64,000 nt of DNA from positions 4,216,001 through 4,280,000 of the forward strand of contig NC_013595.1 in assembly GCF_000024865.1 (NCBI RefSeq), read 5' to 3'. The notes beneath the pieces are model-generated. The model did not search any database. It was not told where the DNA came from and worked only from the letters and a program-made list of their open reading frames with translations. This document shows, in pieces, positions 25,642-34,163 of this stretch; position 1 is the stretch's first letter; every line of letters begins with the position of its first letter. The stretch comes from Streptosporangium roseum DSM 43021. GTDB taxonomy: Bacteria; Actinomycetota; Actinomycetes; Streptosporangiales; Streptosporangiaceae. The position numbers were made by a program, and so were the translations under genes.

Positions 25642-27500
25642 CGGAGGGCCCCCTCGCTGTCCAGGTCGCCGTCCAGCCCGTCCAGCCCGTCGGGGTCGCC
25701 GTCCAGTTCCGCCGACAGCAGCGCCCGGTACTCCGGCACGCCCGCCATCAGCTCCTGGTGGCGGCCGACGTGCGCGATCGTGCCGTTCAGCAGCAGGGCC
25801 ACCTTGTCGGCGAGCAGCACGGTGGAGGCGCGGTGCGCCACCACGATCCCGGTGGCGTCCCGCAGGACATGCCGCAGGGCCTCCTCCACCAGGGCCTCGG
25901 TCTCGACGTCCAGGGCCGACAGGGTGTCGTCCAGCACGAGGACCCTCGGCCGGCTGAGGACCGCACGGGCCAGGGCGAGGCGCTGGCGCTGGCCGCCGGA
26001 CAGGGACATGCCCTGCTCGCCGATCCTGGTCTCCAGCCCCCACGGCAGCTGGTGGACGAACCCGGCCTGGGCGACCCGCAGCGCCTCCTCGATCTCCTCG
26101 TCGGTGGCGTCGTGCCGCCCCAGCGTGAGGTTCTCCCTGACGCTCATGGAGAACAGGGTCGGCTCCTCGAAGGCCGTGGCGACCATCGAGCGCAGGACGG
26201 GCAGCGACAGGTCCCGCACGTCGTGCCCGTCGATCGTGACCCGGCCCGCGCTGACGTCGTACAGCCGGGGGACGAGGGAGGTCAGGGTGGTCTTTCCCGA
26301 ACCCGTCGCGCCCACGACCGCGACCGTCTCTCCCGGCCGCACGTCCAGCCAGACGTCGCGGAGCACCGGCTCGGCGGCCCCGGGGAAGCGGAACTCCACG
26401 CCCTCGTAGCGCAGGTGGCCGCGGGGGCGCTCGACCACGTCCAGGCCGCCGGCGATCTCCGGGTCGGTGTCGAGCACCTCCATCACCCGGTCGGCCGAGG
26501 TCATCGCCTCCTGGGCCATGACCAGGATGAAGCCGAGAGCCGAGACGGGCCACACGAGCTGCAGCATCAGCGTGGTGAAGGCCACCAGGGTGCCCAGCGT
26601 CAGCGAGCCCGAGCCGACCGCGAGGGCGCCCAGCAGCAGCACGACGGCGAGGGTGACGTTCGGGATCACCTCCAGGAAGGTGAAGAACCTGGCCGACAGC
26701 CGTACCTTCTCCATCGAGGTCCGGTAGACCTTGCGGGCCCCGTCGTCGAAGGTGTCGTAGACGTGGCGGCCGCGGCCGAAGGCCTTGATCGTGCGGATGC
26801 CGACCGCGGACTCCTCGACCACGGTGGCGAGGTCGCCCTGCTCGTCCTGGACCTGGCGGGAGACGGTGATGTAGCCCCGCTCGAAGCGCAGCGAGGTGAC
26901 CACGACCGGGATCGCCGCCGCGGCGACCAGCAGGCCGAGCGGCCAGTACATCTGCAGCAGCAGCCCCGTCACCGTCACGATCTGGAAGATGATCAGGACG
27001 AGGAAGAGCATGCCGAAGCCGAGGAAGCGCCGGATGACCGACAGGTCGGTCGTCGCGCGGGAGAGCAGCTGGCCGGACTGCCAGGCGCCGTGGAAGCTCA
27101 TCGGCAGCCGCTGCAGGTGCCGGTAGAGGTCGTCGCGGATCGTCGTCTCCAGGCCGATGACGGCATCGGCCAGGAACCACCTTCGCAGGAAGATGAGCAG
27201 CGCCTCGATCACGCCCAGGGCCAGGGCGAGCAGTGCGAGGGGGAGGAGGGCTCCGGCGTCGCCGCGGGCGACGGGGCCGTCGATGATCTCCTTGCCGATC
27301 AGCGGGATGACGATGCCGATGGCGATCCCGCCGAAGGCCGGTAGCCAGATGAGCAGCAGGCGGGTGGTGTAGGGACGGAGGTAGGACTTCATCCGCCACA
27401 GCGAGCTCGTCCTGAGGCTGCGCGGGCGGGGGGTGGGGGACTGACCGGTCTCGGTATCTCGCTCGGGGGCGGTATCAGGGGGCATCAGCAGGCAGCACAC
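25638..27500 (-). CDS. ABC exporter half-transporter with degenerate ATPase site
   Basis: Up to 620 residues: six-helix exporter membrane domain (about 45-340) and ATPase domain with Walker A GATGSGKTT, canonical LSGGQRQRL signature and Walker B VLVLDDTLSALD, where Asp replaces the catalytic Glu. This asymmetry matches heterodimeric exporters such as TM287/288 or BmrCD, which keep one non-hydrolytic site. Start uncertain: GTG at 27500 lies almost on the GAGGAG, and the ATG at 27485 is 14 bases from it. A low-complexity Asp-Gly-Leu tail ends the protein. Coupled to the second subunit by ATGA. Confidence 0.82.
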   Translation of the reverse strand: MCCLLMPPDTAPERDTETGQSPTPRPRSLRTSSLWRMKSYLRPYTTRLLLIWLPAFGGIAIGIVIPLIGKEIIDGPVARGDAGALLPLALLALALGVIEALLIFLRRWFLADAVIGLETTIRDDLYRHLQRLPMSFHGAWQSGQLLSRATTDLSVIRRFLGFGMLFLVLIIFQIVTVTGLLLQMYWPLGLLVAAAAIPVVVTSLRFERGYITVSRQVQDEQGDLATVVEESAVGIRTIKAFGRGRHVYDTFDDGARKVYRTSMEKVRLSARFFTFLEVIPNVTLAVVLLLGALAVGSGSLTLGTLVAFTTLMLQLVWPVSALGFILVMAQEAMTSADRVMEVLDTDPEIAGGLDVVERPRGHLRYEGVEFRFPGAAEPVLRDVWLDVRPGETVAVVGATGSGKTTLTSLVPRLYDVSAGRVTIDGHDVRDLSLPVLRSMVATAFEEPTLFSMSVRENLTLGRHDATDEEIEEALRVAQAGFVHQLPWGLETRIGEQGMSLSGGQRQRLALARAVLSRPRVLVLDDTLSALDVETEALVEEALRHVLRDATGIVVAHRASTVLLADKVALLLNGTIAHVGRHQELMAGVPEYRALLSAELDGDPDGLDGLDGDLDSEGALR

Positions 27501-27966
27501 TCCTCACGGTTTTCACTTGAATTGATCACCATTCCGGGGTAAGGGCCCACCCAGGCTAAGACTGCCGTCAACTGGTTTTTCCGCGTCGCGAGCCCCCGGC
27601 GGTGTTCCGCTGATCGGTGTCGCCCGCTCGCCTGTTCGACACGGGTGACTGTCAGAGTCTCCGCGACCTGGCAGGGGGTCGGCAATTGCCCTGAGAGTGG
27701 TCGTCCTGTTACTCGGAGCTGTCGTAGAGATCGCGTCAATAATCACGCTAAATGCGTATTAAAGCCGTCAAGATGCGCTAATGGCCTTAATTCCTGGTAT
27801 TTGCTTGCTTTAGGACGGGCCTGATCCCGGAACCGCCCCGGGCCGCCCGGGTGACCGGGTGTGACGCCCCACGTCTCGGCCCGGCCCCCGGCAGGAGATG
27901 ATCGGAGCAGGGAGCCGTCCGCCGGAAGGGGCGGCTCGCGGGGTGACCGGTGAGGAGAGAGGGCCG
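27501..27966. other. Divergent intergenic region between ABC exporter and kdpD
   Basis: 466 bases without supportable gene. An AT-rich core at 27735-27815 contains CGCTAA twice (27750 and 27775 area) and TAAT/ATTA inverted motifs, likely divergent promoter elements. No riboswitch fold recognised. Confidence 0.4.
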
Positions 27967-30507
27967 ATGAGCAGGGCACGCGGGCGGCTGCGCGTCTACC
28001 TGGGTGCGGCCCCCGGTGTCGGCAAGACCTTCGCGATGCTCGACGAGGGACACCGCCGGCTGGCGCGCGGCACCGACGTCGTCGTGGGTCTCGTCGAGGC
28101 CCACGGCCGCCCCCGCACCGCCGAGCTCGCCGACGGCATGGAGGTCGTCCCCCGCCGGACCGTGATCTACCGGGAGACCGCCTTCACCGAGCTCGACGTG
28201 GACGCGGTCATCGCCCGCGGGCCGAAGGTGGCGCTGATCGACGAGCTGGCGCACACCAACGTGCCCGGCTCCCGGAACGCCAAGCGCTGGCAGGACATCG
28301 AGGAGATCCTCGACGCCGGCATCGACGTCGTCTCCACCGTCAACATCCAGCACCTGGAGTCGCTCAACGACGTCGTCCGGCAGATCACCGAGGTGCCGCA
28401 GCGCGAGACCGTGCCCGACGAGGTGGTACGGCGGGCGGACGCGGTGCAGCTGGTGGACATGCCGCCGGACGGGCTGCGCCGCCGGATGGCCCACGGGAAC
28501 ATCTACGCGCCGGAGAAGGTTGACGCGGCGCTGTCCAACTACTTCCGGGTGGGCAACCTGACCGCGCTGCGCGAGCTGGCCCTGCTCTGGGTCGCCGGGG
28601 AGGTCGACGAGCAGCTCGACCAGTACCGCGCCGAGCACGGCATCGAGGGGACCTGGGAGGCCCGGGAGCGCGTCGTGGTCGCGCTGACCGGCGGCCCCGA
28701 GGGAGACACGCTGATACGGCGGGCCGCCCGCATCGCGGCCAGGACCAAGGGCGCCGACCTGCTGGCCGTCCACGTCACCCTCTCCGACGGGCTGGGCGGA
28801 GCCGACCCGGCGCGCCTGGCCCGCCAGCGCGCGCTGGTGGAGAACCTGGGCGGCACCTACCACCAGGTGGTGGGGGAGAACGTGCCGCGCGCCCTGCTGG
28901 ACTTCGCCGGCGGCGTGAACGCCACCCAGCTCGTGCTGGGCGCGTCCCGCAGAGGCAGACTCGCCCACCTGTTCTCCCGGGGCGTCGGGCTGACCGCCAC
29001 CGCGCTGTCCGGCTCCATCGACGTCCACATGATCCCCCACGCGGAGGCGGGCAAGGGCGCGCGGCGCATCCGGCCTGGGGCCGCGCTGACCCGCACGCGC
29101 AGGCTCGCGGGCTGGGCGATGGCGCTGCTGGGCATCCCGGTGCTCACCGCCGCGCTGGTGCCGTTCAGAGCCGACCTGACGTTGCCCAACGGGATCCTGC
29201 TGTTCCTGCTCATGGTCGTCGGCGTCGCGCTGGCAGGCGGCATGTGGCCGGCCGTCACCGCCGCCGTGGCCGGATTCCTCCTGCTCAACTACTTCTTCAC
29301 CCCGCCGTTCGACCGGTTCACCGTCTCCGACCCGCACAACCTGCTCGCGCTGAGCGTCTACGTGCTGGTGGCCGTCATGGTGAGCGCGGTCGTGGACCTG
29401 GCGGCCCGCCGTACCAGGGAGGCGGCGCGGGCGAGCGCGGACGCCGAGGTGCTGTCCACCCTGGCCGGACACGTGCTGCGCGGCGAGTCGGCGCTGCCGT
29501 CCCTGCTGGCGCGGCTGCGCGAGACCTTCGCCCTGACCTCGGTCACACTGCTGGAACGGGTGGGCGAGCCGGCTCCGGACGACCAGTCCGAGCCGGGGGC
29601 ATGGCGGATCGTGGCGACCTCCGGAGGGCCGCCCTGCGGCTGCCCGGGGGCCGCCGACACCGACGTGGTGATCGACGGGAGTCTCGTGCTCGCCGCGTGC
29701 GGCAGGCTGCTGGAGGCCTCCGACCGGCGGGTGCTGGAGGCGTTCGCCGCCGAGGCGGCCGTGGCGCTGCGCCAGGAGCGCCTGCGCAGGGAGGCCGACC
29801 TCGCCGGGCCGCTGGCCGAGGCCGACCGGATGCGCACCGCCCTGCTCGCCGCCGTCAGCCACGACCTGCGCACCCCGCTCGCCTCGGCCAGGCTCGCCGT
29901 CGAGAGCCTGCGCGGCACCGAGATCGAATGGAGCGCGGAGGACCGCGCGGAACTGCTGGCCACCGCCGACGAATCCCTGATCAAGCTCGACCGGCTGGTC
30001 GCCAACCTGCTCGACATGAGCCGCCTGCAGGCCGGCGTGCTCGGCCTGACCCTGCAGCCGGTCGCGCTCGAAGAGGTCATCCCGCGCTCGATCGACGACC
30101 TCGGCCCGCTCCGCGACCGCGTCGAGGGCGACGTGTCCGTGGACCTCCCCGAGATCCTCGCCGACTCCGCGCTGCTGGAGCGGATCCTGGTCAACGTCAT
30201 GTCCAACGCCGTGCGCTACAGCCCGGCGGGGAAGAAGGTCCTCATCACCGCGAGCAGGCACGGCGATCATGTCGAGATCCGCGTCGTCGACCGCGGCCCC
30301 GGCATCCCCGCCGAGGCGCACGACCGCGTCTTCATGCCCTTCCAACGGCTCGGCGACCGCGACAACCACACCGGGGTCGGCCTCGGCCTGGCGCTCTCCC
30401 GGGGGCTCGCCGAGGCCATGGGCGGCACCCTCACACCAGAAGAAACGCCAGGGGGAGGTCTCACCATGGTCCTTACGCTGCCCACCTCCTCAGGGGCGCG
30501 CCCATGA
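27967..30507 (+). CDS. kdpD: Osmosensitive K+ channel sensor histidine kinase KdpD
   Basis: 846 residues. The N-terminal KdpD domain has Walker A GAAPGVGKT (about 12-20) and DELAHTNVPGSRNAKRWQD. A universal-stress-like domain (about 235-365) is followed by four membrane helices of DUF4118 type (about 380-475) and a GAF-like linker. The transmitter carries H-box AVSHDLRTPLAS (His about 633), N-box NVMSNAVRYSP and G-boxes DRGPGIP and GVGLGLALS. It senses K+ limitation or turgor and phosphorylates KdpE. ATG at 27967 is chosen because GGAGAG sits upstream and the protein then starts just before the conserved domain. No kdpFABC pump genes are in the window. Confidence 0.92.
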   Translation: MSRARGRLRVYLGAAPGVGKTFAMLDEGHRRLARGTDVVVGLVEAHGRPRTAELADGMEVVPRRTVIYRETAFTELDVDAVIARGPKVALIDELAHTNVPGSRNAKRWQDIEEILDAGIDVVSTVNIQHLESLNDVVRQITEVPQRETVPDEVVRRADAVQLVDMPPDGLRRRMAHGNIYAPEKVDAALSNYFRVGNLTALRELALLWVAGEVDEQLDQYRAEHGIEGTWEARERVVVALTGGPEGDTLIRRAARIAARTKGADLLAVHVTLSDGLGGADPARLARQRALVENLGGTYHQVVGENVPRALLDFAGGVNATQLVLGASRRGRLAHLFSRGVGLTATALSGSIDVHMIPHAEAGKGARRIRPGAALTRTRRLAGWAMALLGIPVLTAALVPFRADLTLPNGILLFLLMVVGVALAGGMWPAVTAAVAGFLLLNYFFTPPFDRFTVSDPHNLLALSVYVLVAVMVSAVVDLAARRTREAARASADAEVLSTLAGHVLRGESALPSLLARLRETFALTSVTLLERVGEPAPDDQSEPGAWRIVATSGGPPCGCPGAADTDVVIDGSLVLAACGRLLEASDRRVLEAFAAEAAVALRQERLRREADLAGPLAEADRMRTALLAAVSHDLRTPLASARLAVESLRGTEIEWSAEDRAELLATADESLIKLDRLVANLLDMSRLQAGVLGLTLQPVALEEVIPRSIDDLGPLRDRVEGDVSVDLPEILADSALLERILVNVMSNAVRYSPAGKKVLITASRHGDHVEIRVVDRGPGIPAEAHDRVFMPFQRLGDRDNHTGVGLGLALSRGLAEAMGGTLTPEETPGGGLTMVLTLPTSSGARP

Positions 30508-31172
30508 CGCGCGTCCTCGTGGTCGACGACGAACCGCAGATCCTGAGGGCCCTGCGCATCAACCTCCTCGCCCGGCACTTCGAGGTGGCGGTGGCCCCGG
30601 ACGGGGGCTCGGCCCTGCGGCAGGCCGCGGACTGGCACCCCGACCTGGTCGTCCTCGACCTGGGGCTGCCCGACATCGACGGTGTGGACGTGATCCACGG
30701 GCTGCGCGGCTGGACCGCCGTACCGATCATCGTGCTCTCCGGGCGGGCCGGCAACCAGGACAAGGTCGAGGCCCTGGACGCGGGCGCCGACGACTACGTC
30801 ACCAAGCCGTTCAACATCGAGGAGCTCCTGGCCCGCATGCGGGCCGTGACCCGCCGCACCGCCGTCCAGGACGCCGAGCCCGCCCGGATCGAGATCGGCG
30901 GCCACACGGTGGACCTGGCCGACAAGACGATCTCCGGAGGCGTGCGGCTGACCCCCACCGAGTGGCGCATGCTTGAGCTCCTCCTGCGCAATCCGGGCAA
31001 GCTGATCAGCCAGCGGCAGATGCTCACCGAGGTCTGGGACAGCAAGCACACCACGGAGACCAACTACCTGCGCCAGTACATGGCCCAGCTCCGCCGCAAG
31101 CTCGAACCCGACCCCGCGCGTCCGGTCCACCTGCTCACCGAACCGGGCATGGGCTACCGGTTCCAGCCCTGA
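30504..31172 (+). CDS. kdpE: Response regulator KdpE
   Basis: 222 residues: receiver domain with phospho-acceptor Asp52 (VVLDLGLPDIDG), conserved DD near residue 8 and Lys of YVTKPF. An OmpR-type winged helix follows (LTPTEWRMLELLLRNPGKLI, GYRFQP end). ATGA overlap with kdpD gives coupled translation. Normally activates kdpFABC, which is not adjacent here, so it acts in trans or on other genes. Confidence 0.92.
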   Translation: MTRVLVVDDEPQILRALRINLLARHFEVAVAPDGGSALRQAADWHPDLVVLDLGLPDIDGVDVIHGLRGWTAVPIIVLSGRAGNQDKVEALDAGADDYVTKPFNIEELLARMRAVTRRTAVQDAEPARIEIGGHTVDLADKTISGGVRLTPTEWRMLELLLRNPGKLISQRQMLTEVWDSKHTTETNYLRQYMAQLRRKLEPDPARPVHLLTEPGMGYRFQP

Positions 31173-31177
31173 CCCCG

Positions 31178-31242
31178 GGGCCGGGTCTCCGGCCCCGGCC
31201 CGGCGCGGACCTCGGCCGCCCCTCTCCGGGGGGAGAGGGGCG
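31178..31242. terminator. Two strong hairpins between convergent kdpE and PPTase genes
   Basis: CCGGGGCCGG/CCGGCCCCGG (31178-31187 with 31192-31201, loop GTCT) and an 11-bp stem CGCCCCTCTCC/GGAGAGGGGCG (31217-31227 with 31232-31242, loop GGGG). They sit between converging genes and probably end transcripts from both sides. Confidence 0.6.
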
Positions 31243-31263
31243 CCCGTCCCCGCCGCCGGAGCG

Positions 31264-31905
31264 CTATTCGAACGGCAGGGTGACGGCGGTGGCCACCAGG
31301 CCGTCGGCGACGATCCAGCGCCCGGTGAAACCGGTCAGCCTCCGCCCGGCGACCTGCGGGCCGGGGACGAGGAGGCGGGCGGTGAAGACCCCGGAGGGGT
31401 CGAGGGTGATGTGCGCCTCCTCGAAGCCGAGCCAGCGGCGGGCCAGCGGGAACCAGGCCTTGTAGACGCTCTCCTTGGCGCTGAACAGCAGCCGGTCCCA
31501 GTGGATCCGGCCGCCGAGCCGTGCCAGCGCGGCCCGTTCCTCGTCCAGGGCGATGGTCTGCAGGACTCCCTCGGGGAGCCGCTCGTGGGGTTCGGCGTCG
31601 ATGCCGAGGGTGACGGCCTTCCGGGAGACCGCTGCGGCCCGGTATCCGGCGCAGTGGGTGATGGCGCCCATCACCCCGTCGGGCCACCGCGGGGCGCCGT
31701 GCTCGTCGGGCAGGATCGGCGCCGGAGGCAGTCCGAGGCCGGCCAGGGCCTGGCGGGCGCAGTGCCGGGCGGTGGTGAACTCGCGCCGCCGCTTGTCCAC
31801 GGCGCCGGCGACGACGGCCTCCTCCGCGGGGAACAGCGCGGCGCCCGGCGGGTCGTGGAAGGCCTCCGCGGAGGCGACCCAGGGCGGCAGGATCCTCTCG
31901 ATCAC
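31264..31905 (-). CDS. 4'-Phosphopantetheinyl transferase (Sfp/EntD type)
   Basis: 213 residues. The family motifs are present: RQALAGLGLPP region, ITHCAGYRAAAVS, LGIDAEPHERLPEGV (Mg-binding Asp/Glu) and FSAKESVYKAWFPL (WxxKEAxxK equivalent). It transfers phosphopantetheine from CoA to carrier proteins of PKS, NRPS or fatty-acid synthases. GTG start overlaps the upstream phosphoesterase stop (GTGA), so the two are one operon. This pairing is common in actinomycetes. No PKS/NRPS is in the window, so targets are elsewhere. Confidence 0.88.
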   Translation of the reverse strand: MIERILPPWVASAEAFHDPPGAALFPAEEAVVAGAVDKRRREFTTARHCARQALAGLGLPPAPILPDEHGAPRWPDGVMGAITHCAGYRAAAVSRKAVTLGIDAEPHERLPEGVLQTIALDEERAALARLGGRIHWDRLLFSAKESVYKAWFPLARRWLGFEEAHITLDPSGVFTARLLVPGPQVAGRRLTGFTGRWIVADGLVATAVTLPFE

Positions 31906-32741
31906 GGGACGCGCTGCGGGGCGGGCAGGATCTGGCGCAGGACGCCGGGCGGGGTGGCCCGGGGCTGCCATTCGCGGGGATAGCCCAGCGAGACCTCCTC
32001 GAAGCGCACGCCGTCGTGCCAGGTGGTGCGGGGAATGTGCAGGTGACCGTAGACGACCGCCTGGGCGTCGAAGCGCACGTGCCAGCCGGCGGTCTGCTCG
32101 GTGCCGCACCAGATCGCGAACTCCTGGTGGCGCATGACCAGGGTCGGCTCGCGGACCAGCGGGTAGTGGTTGACGAGCACGGTGGGCATGCCCGGGGGAC
32201 GGGCGGCCAGGCGGCGTTCGGTCTCGGCGACCCTGGCGGAGCACCAGGCGGGGCGGGAGGGGTGGGGGTCGGGATGCAGGAACATCTCGTCGGTGCAGAC
32301 CACGCCCTTTTCGTAGGCGAGGGCGAGCGCCTCCTCCGCCGACGCGACACCGGGCACGCGGAAGGTGTAGTCGTACAGCACGAACAGCGGGGCGACGGTC
32401 ACCGGCCCGCCAGGTCCCTCCCACACCGGGTAGGGATCCTCGGGGGTCACCACCCCGAGGTCGCCGCAGATCTTCACCAGGTGGCGGTAGCGTTCCTCGC
32501 CGCGTAGCTGGACCGGATCGCTGGGGTGGGTCCACAGCTCGTGGTTGCCCGGCACCCACACGACCTTGGCGAAGCGCCCGGCGAGCAGGCCCAGCGCCCA
32601 CTCGACGTCGGCGACCTTCTCGGAGACGTCTCCCGCCACCAGCAGCCAGTCGGAGGCGGAGGCGGGCCGCAGATCCTCGACGATGCGCCGGTTCTCCCGG
32701 TAGCCGATGTGCAGATCACTGATGGCCAGCAGCGACGTCAT
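31902..32741 (-). CDS. Calcineurin-like metallophosphoesterase
   Basis: 279 residues with the full dimetal motif set: DLHIG, GDVSE, GNHELW, NHYPL and GHLH. Predicted cytosolic. Coupled to the phosphopantetheinyl transferase (GTGA), which suggests a linked role in CoA or phosphopantetheine metabolism, but the substrate is unknown. Confidence 0.85.
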   Translation of the reverse strand: MTSLLAISDLHIGYRENRRIVEDLRPASASDWLLVAGDVSEKVADVEWALGLLAGRFAKVVWVPGNHELWTHPSDPVQLRGEERYRHLVKICGDLGVVTPEDPYPVWEGPGGPVTVAPLFVLYDYTFRVPGVASAEEALALAYEKGVVCTDEMFLHPDPHPSRPAWCSARVAETERRLAARPPGMPTVLVNHYPLVREPTLVMRHQEFAIWCGTEQTAGWHVRFDAQAVVYGHLHIPRTTWHDGVRFEEVSLGYPREWQPRATPPGVLRQILPAPQRVP

Positions 32742-33079
32742 GCGCGGACCGCCCGCGGCGATCCGGCGGCTGCCCCGGCCTCCGGGCCGGGTACGGCGGG
32801 CATCCCGGGGAGCGGGGACGGGGCTCCGGACGGCGTGGCCCCTCCTGCCGGGGGGAGACCGGCCACCTGGACGTCGCTCCGTGGTGATGCGGGCAGGCGC
32901 CGGATCCAGGAACGGGCTGCCGTCAAGGTCGTTCTCCTTCGATCAGGCCAGAGGGGATGCCACTGTGCCGTCCCGACTTCGGGGGGCGGGGCCAGTTTCT
33001 TGCCATGGGGGACGTTTGTCCAGGATCTGATGGATCGATGGCGGTACTTCCGCCGCCTGCGTGCGGAAAGGGGCCGGCC
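32742..33079. other. Intergenic region upstream of the phosphoesterase operon
   Basis: 338 bases between two minus-strand genes. GC-rich with several short imperfect inverted repeats, for example CTTCCGC/GCGGAAAG at 33047-33070, a weak candidate terminator for the LacI gene. No coding region supported. Confidence 0.35.
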
Positions 33080-34132
33080 TCACGCTCGCCGGGTGGAGTC
33101 GCGCAGGATCAGCCGCCAGTCGACCGGCCCGCCGCCGGCCTCCTCGCCGAGGGCCAGCCGGGCGCAGCGGGCGCCCTGGTCGCGCAGGGACTGCGCGATG
33201 GTCGTCAGGCCGGCGGCGGCGGCCGCGTCGGTGTCGTCCCAGCCGGTGACGGCGAGGTCGCCGGGCACGGCCAGGCCCAGGCGGCCGGCCGCCCGCATCA
33301 GCCCCAGCGCGAGCTCGTCGCTCATCGCGGCGACGGCGTCCGGGACGCGCGGGCCGGTGAGCAGTCCGGCGGCGAGCCGTTCGGCCTCGCGGGCGGTGTT
33401 CCTGGAGCACACGGCCACGCGCACCTGTGACCATCGGCCGCCACCCTCCGTCCACGCGTCGCGGAATCCCCGCAGGCGCTGGCGGGTCACCCGGAAGCTC
33501 GCCCCGGCCGGATCCAGTGCCCGGTGCACGCCGGTGGCGCGCGTGCGATCGAGAGGGAAGCTGAGCACCATCGGCCGGCGGGCCCCGGCGAAGGCCGCCG
33601 CGGCCACCGCGCGGGCCGCCGCGCGGTCGTCGACCGCCACGAACGACAGGTCGTCGCGGCGCGGGCCGCCGTGCACGACGGAGGGAAGGCCGGTGGCGGC
33701 GACCGCGTCCACCACGGGGTCGTCATCGGAGGTGGTCCACACCACGAAGCCGTCCACGGCCGCCTCGGCCACCCGGCCGGCGTCACTCGCGGAGCCGGTG
33801 ACGGGCACGATCGTGAGCCCCAGGCCGTGGTCGGCGCACACTTCGGCGATCCCGGCCAGGAAGCGGGCGGCCTGCGGGTCCTCGAAGGCGTAGGTCAGGT
33901 GCTCGCCGAGGATCACTCCCAGGCTGCCGGCGCGGCCGCGCCGCAGTGAGCGCGCACCCGGATGGGGGCCGGGATATCCCAGCCGCTCGGCGGCCTCGCG
34001 GACCCTGGCCCGGGTCTGCTCCGAGACCCGCTCCGGCTGGGCGTAGGTGTAGGAGACGGTCATCACCGACACCTCTGCCGCCCGGGCCACCTCCGCCATC
34101 GTCGGACGCCGGCGTGACGCAGCTCTTGTCAT
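33080..34132 (-). CDS. LacI-family transcriptional regulator
   Basis: 350 residues. N-terminal LacI helix-turn-helix (TMAEVARAAEVSVMTVSYTY, then SEQTRARVREAAERLGY) and a periplasmic-binding-protein-like effector domain (about 75-345, GVILGEHLTYAFEDP, GWDDTDAAAAAGLTTIAQS). ATG taken at 34132, where the conserved domain begins. Diverges from an MFS gene across a palindrome (34147-34162), so it probably represses the transporter and itself. Confidence 0.88.
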   Translation of the reverse strand: MTRAASRRRPTMAEVARAAEVSVMTVSYTYAQPERVSEQTRARVREAAERLGYPGPHPGARSLRRGRAGSLGVILGEHLTYAFEDPQAARFLAGIAEVCADHGLGLTIVPVTGSASDAGRVAEAAVDGFVVWTTSDDDPVVDAVAATGLPSVVHGGPRRDDLSFVAVDDRAAARAVAAAAFAGARRPMVLSFPLDRTRATGVHRALDPAGASFRVTRQRLRGFRDAWTEGGGRWSQVRVAVCSRNTAREAERLAAGLLTGPRVPDAVAAMSDELALGLMRAAGRLGLAVPGDLAVTGWDDTDAAAAAGLTTIAQSLRDQGARCARLALGEEAGGGPVDWRLILRDSTRRA

Positions 34133-34146
34133 CCCTAACCTTAGCC

Positions 34147-34162
34147 TGTGTATCGTTACACA
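34147..34162. promoter_or_regulatory. Palindromic operator TGTGTA-N4-TACACA
   Basis: Perfect 6+6 inverted repeat with TCGT spacer between the divergent lacI-type and MFS genes, ending one base before the MFS ATG and 15 bases from the regulator start. Bound repressor would block initiation of both genes. Confidence 0.65.
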
Positions 34163-34163
34163 C

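Noticed and set aside
25642..27399. N-terminal extension of the second ABC subunit
   Set aside because: The frame stays open upstream of 25641 but lies over the first subunit in another frame; the ATGA start at 25641 gives a normal-length half-transporter.
27787..30369. 860-codon minus-strand open frame
   Set aside because: Antisense to kdpD; composition is of shadow type.
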